This document shows, one piece after another, positions 7,960 to 15,310 of a DNA stretch of 15,310 nucleotides. This DNA is from Candidatus Thiodiazotropha taylori (GTDB lineage: Bacteria > Pseudomonadota > Gammaproteobacteria > Chromatiales > Chromatiaceae). The stretch is from the NCBI GenBank assembly GCA_019100305.1, contig JAHRHW010000055.1:1-15310 (forward strand), written 5' to 3'. Position 1 is the first letter of the stretch. Each line of letters starts with the position of its first letter. The notes under the pieces are model-generated. The model saw only the letters and a list, made by a program, of their open reading frames with translations, made no database searches and was not told the DNA's origin. The translations under genes were made by a program, and so were the position numbers.

Positions 7960-9981
7960 ATGCACATCATCCGCCATTTTGCCCTGTTATTGATGTTTGT
8001 CCTGTTGTTTCAGCAGGGTTGTACCACGGTCACCAAAGAGCCGCTGCCCGCTCAACAGATGTCTCCGGAACTCAGACTGCAGGTCACCGCTCTGCTTGAG
8101 GATGAGGATTACGCAACGGCCGCGATGATTGTTGAGAGCTATGCCATGGAGTCTCAATCCCCGTTTCGCGATCAGCTGCTGCTGGAGGCGGTCGAGTACT
8201 GGCTGAAAGCGGGTGAGCAGGAGCGCAGCCTGGCGTTGGTGAAGCTGATCCGGCCATCCGAGACCGATGAGGACTTCAACCTGAAACTGCGGATGCTGAA
8301 AACCGAACTGGCGGTGTTGCAGGGCGACATCGACCAGGCACTGGATCTGATGCAGCCGGAACCGGGACCGGACGCGCCCATCGAATTGCGCCAGCACTAT
8401 CATCGCAACATGGCGGAGATCTTCCGTCTCTCAGGCAACCTGCTGGAGAGTGCCCGGGAGCTCGATGTACTCGATCCACTCATGGAGGCGGATCCGGACC
8501 AGCGTCTGGCGATCCAGGAACTGCTGGTGCAGACCCTGACCACCATGACCGATACCGCCTTGACCCTGCTGCAGCCGCAACCCCCCTCCACCCTGATCGG
8601 CTGGATGGAACTGGCAAAAGTCATCAAATCCCAAACAGCGGATCCGGAGGAGCTGAGCAACGGCCTGGCGGAGTGGCGGCAGCGCTTCCCCGACCACCCG
8701 GCGATGCAGCCCCTGATGGCCGGCCTGCTTGAGCTGCAGGGGCTCAGCCCCGATGACCATATTGCCATCATGCTGCCACGTAGCGGACCCTACGCGAAAG
8801 TTGCGGCGGCGGTCAGGGATGGACTGATGGCAGCCTGGTATCAGCAACCTCCCCAATACCGCCCCAAACTGCAGTTTTACGACAGCAGTGAGTTACAGAG
8901 CACCCTGACCATCTATCAGCAGGCTGTACTGAATGGTGCACAGATGATTGTCGGCCCGCTGAACAAGGACTCGGTGAAGATGATCTCCAATCTGGAGTTG
9001 CTGGATATCCCGGTGCTGGCGCTCAACCAGGTCGAGGACGAACTCTATGAGACCAATCCCAACCTGTTCCAGTTCGGCCTGGCGCCAGAGGATGAGGCGG
9101 AACAGGTCGCCGAGCGTGCCTGGCTGGAAGGCCATAGAACAGCCCTGTTACTGACCCCCCAGGGTAATTGGGGAGATCGCCTGGCCAACAGCTTCCGCAA
9201 TCGTTGGCTGACTCTGGGTGGTGAAATCATGGAGAGCCAGACCTATCTGCCCAAGGAGAACGATTTCTCGGTACCGATCCGAATGCTGCTGAATATCAAT
9301 GAGAGCGAGGCGCGGATACGTTCACTGACCCGATTGATGGGGCGTAAGTTTGAATCCGAACCGCGCACTCGTCAGGACGCGGATTTCATTTTTCTTGCGG
9401 CCCGTCCACAAAAGGCGAGACAGATCCGCCCACAACTGAAGTTTTTCCGTGCCGGCAACCTGCCGATTCTATCCACATCCCACATCTACTCGGGGATCGA
9501 ACAAGCCGAGCTGGACCGGGATCTGGGCAAAATCAGTTTTGTCGATACCCCCTGGCTGCTTGAAGACAATCACGGTGGTGCTCTGTCGCGCAAAAGTCTC
9601 GAGCGGTTCATGCCCGGGGTAAAAGGTCGCTATGCGAGACTCTATGCCATGGGGATCGACAGCTACAATCTGCTCTCACAGCTACAGGCCATGCAAGAGC
9701 AGCCGGGCAGGCTCTACAACGGCAAGAGCGGCACCATCTATCTGGACGCACAGAATCGCATGCACCGGTTATTGGCCTGGGCCGATATGGAGAGAGGCAA
9801 GGCGAGTATTATCGGTTATGCACCACGCATCGAGATGCCGCACAACAGCCAATCCCTCGATGACATCAACAGCATCGATGAGCTGAACTTCGACGAGCAA
9901 GCGGATCGCCCCGAAACAATCGAGTCGGGTCTGCCACCGGTGTCAGATCACGATCTATCCGAGCCCGCTGATCGAAGATGA
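7960..9981 (+). CDS. lpoA: LpoA, outer-membrane lipoprotein activator of penicillin-binding protein 1A
   Basis: A 673-residue protein, close to E. coli LpoA (about 678). In E. coli LpoA reaches through the periplasm and stimulates the peptidoglycan synthase PBP1A. A lipoprotein signal ends 'LLFQQGC' with the lipid-bearing C21; the +2 and +3 residues are Thr, which agrees with sorting to the outer membrane. Residues about 30-250 are helical and TPR-like. From 'DHIAIMLPRSGPYAKVAAAVRDG' (about 265 on) follows the LppC/periplasmic-binding-protein-like domain, with 'MIVGPLNKDSV' and 'GDRLANSFRNRW' blocks. The last 50 residues are acidic and probably disordered. The stop overlaps the start of yraN by 4 bp (ATGA). 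A TATACT -10-like box lies at 7930-7935. Confidence 0.95.
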   Translation: MHIIRHFALLLMFVLLFQQGCTTVTKEPLPAQQMSPELRLQVTALLEDEDYATAAMIVESYAMESQSPFRDQLLLEAVEYWLKAGEQERSLALVKLIRPSETDEDFNLKLRMLKTELAVLQGDIDQALDLMQPEPGPDAPIELRQHYHRNMAEIFRLSGNLLESARELDVLDPLMEADPDQRLAIQELLVQTLTTMTDTALTLLQPQPPSTLIGWMELAKVIKSQTADPEELSNGLAEWRQRFPDHPAMQPLMAGLLELQGLSPDDHIAIMLPRSGPYAKVAAAVRDGLMAAWYQQPPQYRPKLQFYDSSELQSTLTIYQQAVLNGAQMIVGPLNKDSVKMISNLELLDIPVLALNQVEDELYETNPNLFQFGLAPEDEAEQVAERAWLEGHRTALLLTPQGNWGDRLANSFRNRWLTLGGEIMESQTYLPKENDFSVPIRMLLNINESEARIRSLTRLMGRKFESEPRTRQDADFIFLAARPQKARQIRPQLKFFRAGNLPILSTSHIYSGIEQAELDRDLGKISFVDTPWLLEDNHGGALSRKSLERFMPGVKGRYARLYAMGIDSYNLLSQLQAMQEQPGRLYNGKSGTIYLDAQNRMHRLLAWADMERGKASIIGYAPRIEMPHNSQSLDDINSIDELNFDEQADRPETIESGLPPVSDHDLSEPADRR

Positions 9982-10334
9982 AAGCCGACCATCTGCAGCA
10001 GGGAGAAGCCGCAGAGCAGCTGGCCGTTGACTTCCTGAATCGTCATGGACTCAAACTGGTCACCCGCAATTTTCGCTGTAAAGTGGGAGAGATCGATCTG
10101 ATCATGCGTGAAAAGCGTACCCTGGTATTCGTTGAGGTACGCTATCGTCAATCCGATGACTACGGTTCCGCCCTGGAGAGCATCACCCCAAGCAAACAGC
10201 GCAAACTGTTGGCCGCCGCCAATCTCTACCTGCAAAAGAACCAGATCGACCAGGCCTGCCGGTTCGATGTGGTGGCAATAAACGGTTCCGCGAACAGGCG
10301 GACCACCTGGATCAAGGATGCCATTCAGAGTTAA
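9978..10334 (+). CDS. yraN: YraN, UPF0102 nuclease-fold protein
   Basis: A 118-residue protein of the UPF0102/YraN family. The family marks are 'GEAAEQLAVDFLNRHG' near the N-terminus, 'TRNFRCKVGEIDLIM' (about 32-46), 'LVFVEVRYR' (about 53-61) and 'SITPSKQRKLLAAANLYL'. The E-D-ExR arrangement resembles the catalytic core of Holliday-junction resolvase and restriction-type nucleases; a lysine is common where the second arginine stands (VEVRYR, VEVKxR). No confirmed cellular role is known to me. It is translationally coupled to lpoA through an ATGA overlap. The next gene of the conserved order, diaA, is separated by 323 bp filled by a repeat element. Confidence 0.95.
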   Translation: MKADHLQQGEAAEQLAVDFLNRHGLKLVTRNFRCKVGEIDLIMREKRTLVFVEVRYRQSDDYGSALESITPSKQRKLLAAANLYLQKNQIDQACRFDVVAINGSANRRTTWIKDAIQS

Positions 10335-10355
10335 GCAGCGCGATTGCCGTCTAGC

Positions 10356-10563
10356 GGTTTGTTCAATTAAGAATTTAGTCCGCAAATGAACACGAATAAA
10401 CGCAAATAGTCTATTTTTTTCGATAGATCCAAGTGGCGATATTCAGCTAACTCTCTCCGTGTTTGCCAGGGTGACAAGGTCGAATGGAGCCATCCAGGGT
10501 TGACTGGTGATCAACAACCCATTTGCGTTTATTCGCGTCCATTTGCGGACCGATTCTTCTTCT
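10356..10563. mobile_element. MITE-like inverted-repeat element, copy B, between yraN and diaA
   Basis: It begins with GGTTTGTT like copy A. The left arm (about 10369-10409) reads AAGAATTTAGTCCGCAAATG followed by 10-bp units AACACGAATA and AACGCAAATA. The right arm (about 10520-10563) is the inverse, with GCGGACC and ATTCTTCT at the outside. The interior differs from copy A and contains no supported gene. It occupies most of the yraN-diaA gap. Confidence 0.55.
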
Positions 10564-10657
10564 GACATAGGCGGAATTGGTTGATGCCGGGTTGAAGAAT
10601 TTATGAGACACTTGCCAGCGAATCCGCATCAGATCCACCACCAGGCCCTATAGACAG

Positions 10658-11245
10658 ATGCTAGACCAAGAGCGCATCCAGACACTCTTCAACCAGAGCA
10701 TTCAGACCAAGATCGAAGCTCTGCCCCTGTTAACCCAACCGATTGCCGATGCAGCCAGACTGGTATTCGACCGTCTGCTCGAGGGTAACAAGATCCTGAG
10801 CTGTGGAAACGGGGGTTCGGCAGGCGATGCGCAACACTTCTCATCGGAGATGCTCAACCGTTACGAGCGGGAGCGACCCGGCCTGCCCGCCATTGCCCTG
10901 ACAACTGACAGCTCCACCGTAACCTCGATCAGCAACGACTACGATTTTTCATTGATCTTCTCCCGCCAAATCGAAGCTCTGGGTCAACCCAACGACCTGT
11001 TGCTGGCAATCTCCACCAGTGGCAATTCGAGTAATGTGAATCATGCGGTACAATCGGCTCACGAACGGGAGATGGCGGTGGTCGCCCTGACCGGCAAAGA
11101 TGGCGGGGAGCTGGCGAAACTACTCGCCCCGGGGGATGTCGAAATTCGCGTTCCATCGAGTGTCACCGCCCGCATACAGGAGGTGCATCTTTTGATCATT
11201 CACTGTTTGTGTGACCTGGTGGACCAGCAACTGCTAGGTGGTTGA
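10658..11245 (+). CDS. diaA: SIS-domain protein DiaA (DnaA initiator-associating)
   Basis: A 195-residue sugar-isomerase (SIS) domain protein. 'GNKILSCGNGGSAGDAQHF' (about 43-61) and 'LLAISTSGNSSNV' (about 114-126) form the phosphosugar-binding loops. 'VVALTGKDGGELA' and the C-terminal 'RIQEVHLLIIHCLCDLVD' are very like E. coli DiaA, a tetramer that binds DnaA and promotes timely initiation of replication. The gene position between yraN and dolP supports DiaA over its paralogue GmhA (sedoheptulose-7-phosphate isomerase). However, the loop reads GNGGSAGDAQHF, closer to GmhA than the GNGTSAANAQHF of E. coli DiaA, so some isomerase-like binding cannot be excluded. ATG 10658 has no strong Shine-Dalgarno. 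A terminator-like hairpin overlaps its stop. Confidence 0.9.
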   Translation: MLDQERIQTLFNQSIQTKIEALPLLTQPIADAARLVFDRLLEGNKILSCGNGGSAGDAQHFSSEMLNRYERERPGLPAIALTTDSSTVTSISNDYDFSLIFSRQIEALGQPNDLLLAISTSGNSSNVNHAVQSAHEREMAVVALTGKDGGELAKLLAPGDVEIRVPSSVTARIQEVHLLIIHCLCDLVDQQLLGG

Positions 11246-11265
11246 TGGTAGCGCCTAGCAGTTTT
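11229..11265 (+). terminator. terminator-like hairpin overlapping the diaA stop codon
   Basis: AACTGCTAGG (11229-11238) and CCTAGCAGTT (11254-11263) make a perfect 10-bp stem with a 15-nt loop that contains the diaA TGA. A short TTTT (11262-11265) follows. It could end transcription or act as a partial attenuator ahead of dolP. Confidence 0.5.
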
Positions 11266-11325
11266 CAATCCGACCTAACGAGCATAATACGGGCAACTAA
11301 GACAGATAACCTTAAGAGGAAGCTC

Positions 11326-11907
11326 ATGCAGATAAAATTCCCAACCACACTCTACGTCATCCTCGCTGCGCTTACCTTGCAGGGATGTGCCGCAGCCATT
11401 GTCGGCGGTGCAGCGGCCACGGCCACCATCATCCATGACAGACGGACTACCGGAGTGATCGTCGAGGACCAGAGCATCGAGCTCAAGTCCTACGATGTGT
11501 TGAAGAAAGATCCAATGATCAAAGAACAGACCAATATCTCCGTCACCAGCTACAACATGGTGGTACTGCTCACCGGACAGGCAACCAATGACAACCTGCG
11601 ACGCAAGGCAGAGCAACTGGTAACCGGTGTGGAACGGGTACGCCGGGTGGTCAATGAAATCGAGATCGGCAGTGCCTCCTCGATCGGCGAGGACAGCCGT
11701 GATGTGGCTCTGACCTCCGAGGTCAAGCTGAAACTTTCTCGCATCGACATACCCGGTTTCGATCCTCTCAGAGTCAAAGTGGTCACCGAACGGGGAACCG
11801 TCTTTCTGCTTGGCCTGATCACCAAACAGGAGGGTGATGCGGTAACCGAGCTGGTGCGTCATATCAGTGGTGTTCGACGGGTTGTGCGGGTCTTCGAGTA
11901 CATCTGA
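11326..11907 (+). CDS. dolP: DolP (YraP), BON-domain outer-membrane lipoprotein
   Basis: A 193-residue lipoprotein with signal 'ILAALTLQGC', lipid-bearing C21 and Ala at +2, which agrees with the outer membrane. Two BON domains follow, about residues 45-115 ('DPMIKEQTNISVTSYNMVVLLTGQ', 'GVERVRRVVNEI') and 120-190 ('SEVKLKLSRI', 'VVTERGTVFLLGLI', 'HISGVRRVVRVFEYI'). DolP in E. coli binds anionic lipids at the division site and supports outer-membrane integrity and BAM function. The frame is open from TTG 11242, but I choose ATG 11326. That start has AAGAGGAA 5 nt upstream and gives a proper lipoprotein signal. It lies downstream of diaA as in E. coli. Confidence 0.95.
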   Translation: MQIKFPTTLYVILAALTLQGCAAAIVGGAAATATIIHDRRTTGVIVEDQSIELKSYDVLKKDPMIKEQTNISVTSYNMVVLLTGQATNDNLRRKAEQLVTGVERVRRVVNEIEIGSASSIGEDSRDVALTSEVKLKLSRIDIPGFDPLRVKVVTERGTVFLLGLITKQEGDAVTELVRHISGVRRVVRVFEYI

Positions 11908-11908
11908 G

Positions 11909-13297
11909 TTGAGCGAAAAACTTTCAGCGGAGCGGATCAGTCAGCTCGCGAGGATCGTTGGCAAGGAGAATCTCTTTACCGATCCAGGGGACTGTCTACC
12001 TTACGGCTATGACAACAGTCGTTTACAGGCCACACCGGCAGCCGTGGTATTTGCCCGCGAGCACGATCAGGTTGCCGGCATCGTTAAGCTCTGCCATCAG
12101 CATCGCATCCCGCTGGTAACCCGGGGCAAGGGTACCGGAACAACCGGCGCCACGGTGCCACAGCGAGGCGGCATCGTTCTCTCACTGGAACGCATGAACC
12201 GGATCCTGGAGATCGACCGGGAAAACCGTCTGGCCAGGGTCGAACCGGGGGTTACCAACAAGGAACTGCAGACCGCACTCCAACAGCAGGGCTTCTTCTG
12301 GCCACCCGACCCGACGAGTGCCGCCGTCTGCACCATTGGTGGCAATCTCGCCTACAACTCAGCCGGCCCAAGGGCCGTGAAGTATGGCACCCCAAGAGAG
12401 AGCACCCTTGGCCTGAAAGGGGTCACCGGCAGCGGTGAAACCTTCTACACCGGCGTTAATACGACCAAGGGTGTGGTGGGTTACGATCTGACCAGACTGA
12501 TTATCGGATCCGAAGGCACCCTGGCGATCATCACCGAAGCACGCCTCAAACTGACACCATTGGCACAGACCAAGAGAACCCTGCAGGCCACCTATTGCGA
12601 CATCCATGCGGCAGCCAAGGCGGTCTCCGCCATCATGGGACAACCGGTCATCCCCTGCGCGCTTGAGTTCATGGATAAATCGGCGCTGGAGATGGTCAGG
12701 GAGTTCTCCGATCTGGCCCTCGATTCATCGGTTGGCGCGCTGCTGATGATCGAAGTGGATGGCGCCGAGCACTGCATTGCCGATGAGGTGACCGCGGTCG
12801 CCCAGGCCGCCAGTGTTGAGGGTCTGATCGACATTCACACCGCAGAGACCCAAGAGGAAGTGGCCAAACTGTGGAAGACCCGCAAGGCTCTCTCTCCGGC
12901 GCTGCGCAATATTGCGCCGAAAAAAATCAATGAGGATGTGGTGGTACCGGTCTCACGCATCCCCGAGTTGATCGAGACCCTGGAGAACCTCTCCAAGCAG
13001 ACGGGTATCACGATTGTCAATTTCGGCCATGCCGGCAACGGCAACATCCATGTAAACCTGTTGCTTGACCCGGATGATCCGAAGCAACTCGCTGCCGGTG
13101 AGCACTGTCTGAATGCGCTGTTCGAACTGGTGCTGGGGTTGGGTGGCACACTCTCCGGTGAGCACGGTATCGGTGTGGTCAAACGCCAATTTGTCGATCA
13201 GGAACTCGATCCTGTGGAGCTGAAACTGATGCGCAGCATCAAACAGCAGTTCGATCCTCACCAGATCCTCAATCCGGGCATTCTGTTTCCAGACTGA
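11909..13297 (+). CDS. FAD-binding 2-hydroxyacid oxidoreductase, GlcD / D-lactate dehydrogenase type
   Basis: A 462-residue flavoprotein of the FAD-linked oxidase family. The N-terminal PCMH-type FAD domain is shown by 'RGKGTGTTGATVPQRGG' and 'GGNLAYNSAGPRAVKYG'; the C-terminal FAD-oxidase domain by 'NFGHAGNGNIHVNLL' (metal-binding histidines) and 'GGTLSGEHGIGVVKRQF'. Such enzymes oxidise D-lactate, glycolate or D-2-hydroxyglutarate and pass electrons to a quinone or cytochrome. The sequence alone does not decide the substrate. No GlcE or GlcF gene lies next to it, which favours a stand-alone D-lactate dehydrogenase type. Start: the frame is open from GTG 11867 inside dolP, but TTG 11909, one base after the dolP stop, removes the overlap. 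Neither has a clear Shine-Dalgarno. It is probably cotranscribed with dolP. Confidence 0.9.
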   Translation: MSEKLSAERISQLARIVGKENLFTDPGDCLPYGYDNSRLQATPAAVVFAREHDQVAGIVKLCHQHRIPLVTRGKGTGTTGATVPQRGGIVLSLERMNRILEIDRENRLARVEPGVTNKELQTALQQQGFFWPPDPTSAAVCTIGGNLAYNSAGPRAVKYGTPRESTLGLKGVTGSGETFYTGVNTTKGVVGYDLTRLIIGSEGTLAIITEARLKLTPLAQTKRTLQATYCDIHAAAKAVSAIMGQPVIPCALEFMDKSALEMVREFSDLALDSSVGALLMIEVDGAEHCIADEVTAVAQAASVEGLIDIHTAETQEEVAKLWKTRKALSPALRNIAPKKINEDVVVPVSRIPELIETLENLSKQTGITIVNFGHAGNGNIHVNLLLDPDDPKQLAAGEHCLNALFELVLGLGGTLSGEHGIGVVKRQFVDQELDPVELKLMRSIKQQFDPHQILNPGILFPD

Positions 13298-13357
13298 AAT
13301 AGAGAGCACTGCAGCAGCCCTGCTCATCTGATAGGCCACAGCGGATAAACACCAAGC

Positions 13358-13390
13358 AAAAAAAACACTCTCGGCCGAAGACAGAGAGTG
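13358..13390 (-). terminator. intrinsic terminator on the minus strand
   Basis: Read on the minus strand, CACTCTC (13390-13384), an 11-nt loop and GAGAGTG (13372-13366) are followed by a run of eight T (13365-13358). This is a textbook Rho-independent terminator for the minus-strand transcript coming from the small peptide gene. It could also stop transcripts from the FAD oxidase less efficiently on the plus strand. Confidence 0.8.
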
Positions 13391-13476
13391 CTACCCAAAT
13401 GAGAGGTCGAGCAGTAGAGAAATCGCCTGGTTCAGCATCCGTTGCGGCACAGCTATTTTGGCCGCAGGCGAACCAT

Positions 13477-13650
13477 TCAAGAGTTCCGTTTCCCTCCCAG
13501 CTCTGACCCGTTAGTCTGTTCAGTCTCCACAAACGAGAGCAGGATCTGCAGTGGAGATTCGTGAGAGACCTGGAACCTGTCCAGGCATAGGGGTGCGGAG
13601 AAAAAACTGATCATTAAACCGATGCTGATGATGAGTGTTTTTTGCCACAT
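13477..13650 (-). CDS. 57-residue predicted secreted small protein
   Basis: A short ORF of 57 codons starting at ATG 13650, with a purine-rich Shine-Dalgarno GGAGAGAAAG a few bases upstream. The N-terminus is a typical signal peptide or membrane anchor: MWQK, then a hydrophobic stretch (about residues 5-19) and 'SAPLC'. The remaining 33 or so residues are polar ('DRFQVSHESPL', 'VETEQTNGSE', ending KRNS). A strong terminator lies about 87 bp beyond the stop. I do not recognise the family. A cleavage near SAP-LC or SA-PLC is plausible, and lipidation is unlikely because no proper lipobox is present. The ribosome site, signal sequence and terminator together make it more than a chance ORF. It is downstream of the POT transporter gene on the same strand, 122 bp away. 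Confidence 0.6.
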   Translation of the reverse strand: MWQKTLIISIGLMISFFSAPLCLDRFQVSHESPLQILLSFVETEQTNGSELGGKRNS

Positions 13651-13772
13651 GCCTTTCTCTCCCCGACTGGTTCAAGCAACTGAAAGTTCATGCTTTAAGG
13701 ATAGGGAATGGGGATTTTTAAGGCTGTGAAATATTCACATCTCAGCTGCGACTTTTTTCCAGCGGGGTCAAC

Positions 13773-15122
13773 TCAGTCGGGTTGGTTCAGCTCTTGCTGC
13801 AGATGGCTGCGCTCTCGATAGTAGCGGGATAGGGTCGCGTACAATAAGGTTGTAAAGAGCATCAGCAGGGTAAAAAAGAGGTAGTAGTCCACACCCTGCA
13901 AGAGTGAGGTGCCCTCAATAGCGAAGTTGACGATACTGGTGAAGAGATTACCGATCGCAATCGACATCATGAAAAAGGCCATGACAAAGGATTTCATACG
14001 TACCGGCGCCTGGGTATAGGAGAACTCCAGACAGGTGATGGATACCATCACCTCACCACTGGTCAACACCAGATAGGCGAGCAGCTGCCAGCTAATGGAT
14101 GGGGTATGGCCGGCATCGATTTGATACTGAATCCAGGCGGAGATGGCGAAGGCCAGCGAAGCGAGCAGCATACCGAAACCGATTTTTCGCAGCGGGGTCA
14201 AGCGCCATCTTCGCTGCATCGCCGGATAGATCAGATAACTGAAAGTGGGCACCAGCAACATCACCAGCAGCGGATTGGCGGCCTGAATCTGGGCCGGCAG
14301 AATCTCGAACCCAAACAGTTGCAAATCCATGCTTTTGGCCTGTAGCACCCAGGCGGAGCCGGTCTGATCGAACAGCGACCAGAATACTGCGACAAACAGA
14401 TAGAGGCCGAATAGCCGCAACAGCACCGACAAGCCCTGGGGGCTGAAGACCTCCTGCACAAAGCCCAGCCCCGCAGGGGGTATATGGACAAACCTGCGGC
14501 GACCGGACCAGAAGATAATGGTCGCAATGACCATCAGAACTCCCGGCACACCGAACGCCCAATCAGGCCCCGCCTGGGACAGCAGCCAGGGGGTGGCCAG
14601 GGTCGAGGCGAAGGCCCCGAGATTGATGGCAAAGTAGAACCAACCGAAACTGCGCGTCAACAGATGGGCATTGCTGCGACCGAACTGATCCCCGAGGTGG
14701 GCAGAGACACAGGGTTTGATGCCACCGGAACCCATTGCGATCAACCCCAACCCCAGCAGCAATCCCAAACGGGTGTGATCGAGCGCCAGGGCAAAGTGAC
14801 CCAGACAGTAGACCAGGGAGAGCAGAATGATGGTTCGGTACTTGCCCAGCAGACCATCGGAGATCAACGCACCAAACAGGGGCGTAAGGTAGACCGCCGA
14901 TACAAACAGATGAAACCACCCCTTGGCCTCCTCCTCGTTCATCGGATTGGCGGCACCGCTGCTGTCGACCAGATACTGGGTCATGAACACCACCAGTACC
15001 GCACGCATGCCGTAGAAGCTGAAGCGCTCAGCCGCTTCGTTACCGATGATGAACGGGATACCTGCCGGCAGATCTTTAGAGGCTAAGGGGGCGCGCAGGT
15101 AGTCAGTCACAGCGATTACCAA
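13773..15122 (-). CDS. POT/PTR2 family proton-dependent oligopeptide transporter
   Basis: A 449-residue inner-membrane protein with many hydrophobic helices. It belongs to the proton-coupled oligopeptide symporters. The ExxERF motif is in TM1 ('NEAAERFSFYGMR', E29, E32, R33), which couples protons to transport. 'GGIKPCVSAHLGDQF' and 'FGWFYFAINLGAF' match the two PTR2 signatures. Di- and tripeptides are the usual substrates, but other cargo is known. It is somewhat shorter than DtpA-type proteins (about 490-500). Start: the frame opens at TTG 15122, with GTG 15110 as alternative; neither has a strong Shine-Dalgarno and no ATG is available before TM1. A Crp/Fnr-type regulator gene ends about 31 bp upstream on the same strand, so the two may form an operon. 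Confidence 0.93.
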   Translation of the reverse strand: MVIAVTDYLRAPLASKDLPAGIPFIIGNEAAERFSFYGMRAVLVVFMTQYLVDSSGAANPMNEEEAKGWFHLFVSAVYLTPLFGALISDGLLGKYRTIILLSLVYCLGHFALALDHTRLGLLLGLGLIAMGSGGIKPCVSAHLGDQFGRSNAHLLTRSFGWFYFAINLGAFASTLATPWLLSQAGPDWAFGVPGVLMVIATIIFWSGRRRFVHIPPAGLGFVQEVFSPQGLSVLLRLFGLYLFVAVFWSLFDQTGSAWVLQAKSMDLQLFGFEILPAQIQAANPLLVMLLVPTFSYLIYPAMQRRWRLTPLRKIGFGMLLASLAFAISAWIQYQIDAGHTPSISWQLLAYLVLTSGEVMVSITCLEFSYTQAPVRMKSFVMAFFMMSIAIGNLFTSIVNFAIEGTSLLQGVDYYLFFTLLMLFTTLLYATLSRYYRERSHLQQELNQPD

Positions 15123-15153
15123 CCAGACTCATGGGTGCAATCGATGTGAGGGA

Positions 15154-15310
15154 TCAGTAGCGGGCCGGCAACTGCTTATTGATCACATACTGATTGGTGT
15201 TGGAGGTGATATAGCCCCCTTTGACAAGATCCTTGAAGATTCGGCAGACCATTTCACGGGATGCACCAATACGATTGGCCAACTCCTGCTGGGTAACATG
15301 CCCTTCGATG
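15154..15310 (-). CDS. Crp/Fnr family transcription regulator, C-terminal helix-turn-helix (partial)
   Basis: The last 51 codons of a gene that continues past the window. The translated end reads 'GHVTQQELANRIGASREMVC' then 'RIFKDLVKGGYI', ending in 'KQLPARY' before TGA (15156-15154). This is the winged helix of the Crp/Fnr family: 'TQQELANRIGASREMVCRIFKDL' matches the T-x-x-E-L-A-x-x-x-G-x-S-R-E-x-V-x-R pattern of the DNA-recognition helix. The cyclic-nucleotide-type sensor domain lies outside the window, so the ligand is unknown. The short distance to the POT gene suggests that it controls, or is cotranscribed with, the transporter. Confidence 0.85.
   Translation of the reverse strand, partial: IEGHVTQQELANRIGASREMVCRIFKDLVKGGYITSNTNQYVINKQLPARY

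Noticed and set aside
11242..11325. N-terminal extension of dolP from TTG 11242
   Set aside because: The extension would precede a normal lipoprotein signal and runs through the diaA hairpin; ATG 11326 has a ribosome site.
13269..13532. 87-codon minus-strand ORF overlapping the secreted-peptide gene
   Set aside because: It runs through the terminator hairpin and into the FAD oxidase, and has no ribosome site; the 57-codon frame is better supported.

Overview
The window looks like a chromosomal segment of a gammaproteobacterium. The best evidence is the gene order rsmI (reversed) / lpoA - yraN - diaA - dolP, which is the arrangement known from Escherichia coli, together with YgiQ and an LpoA-type penicillin-binding-protein activator. 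The GC-rich core, the many non-ATG starts and the abundant short GCTAATG/GCAAATG repeats suggest a lineage outside the Enterobacteria, perhaps Chromatiales-like; the exact genus cannot be read from this sequence.

Region 1 (1-1950) is AT-rich and unlike the rest. It holds three small same-strand ORFs: a DUF6869-like protein, a DUF1493/acyl-carrier-protein-like protein and an ankyrin-repeat protein. Each is followed by a short imperfect palindrome with the architecture of an integron attC site, and a further such palindrome precedes the first ORF. No integrase is in view. The best reading is a piece of an integron gene-cassette array, or a cluster of attC sites lacking integrase.

Region 2 (1950-5945) has an endonuclease/exonuclease/phosphatase-fold protein on the minus strand. 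Divergent from it are ygiQ (radical SAM), whose promoter lies so close to the ATG that the mRNA may be leaderless, and then a small heat-shock protein gene. The latter has a sigma-32-like promoter and a leader that could fold over its ribosome-binding site.

Region 3 (5946-6259) is non-coding. It has five CGCTAA copies at exact 10-bp steps running into a MITE-like element of about 180 bp, and a relative of that element lies at about 10356-10563.

Region 4 (6260-11907) is the envelope and ribosome block. An outer-membrane beta-barrel gene and rsmI lie on the minus strand; lpoA, yraN, diaA and dolP lie on the plus strand. lpoA and yraN overlap by 4 bp, whereas the second repeat element separates yraN from diaA. 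A hairpin at the diaA stop codon may insulate dolP.

Region 5 (11909-15310) has a GlcD/D-lactate-dehydrogenase-like FAD oxidase on the plus strand directly after dolP. On the minus strand are a 57-residue predicted secreted peptide with its own terminator, a POT-family proton/peptide symporter, and the C-terminal helix-turn-helix of a Crp/Fnr-type regulator that runs off the window and sits just upstream of the transporter.
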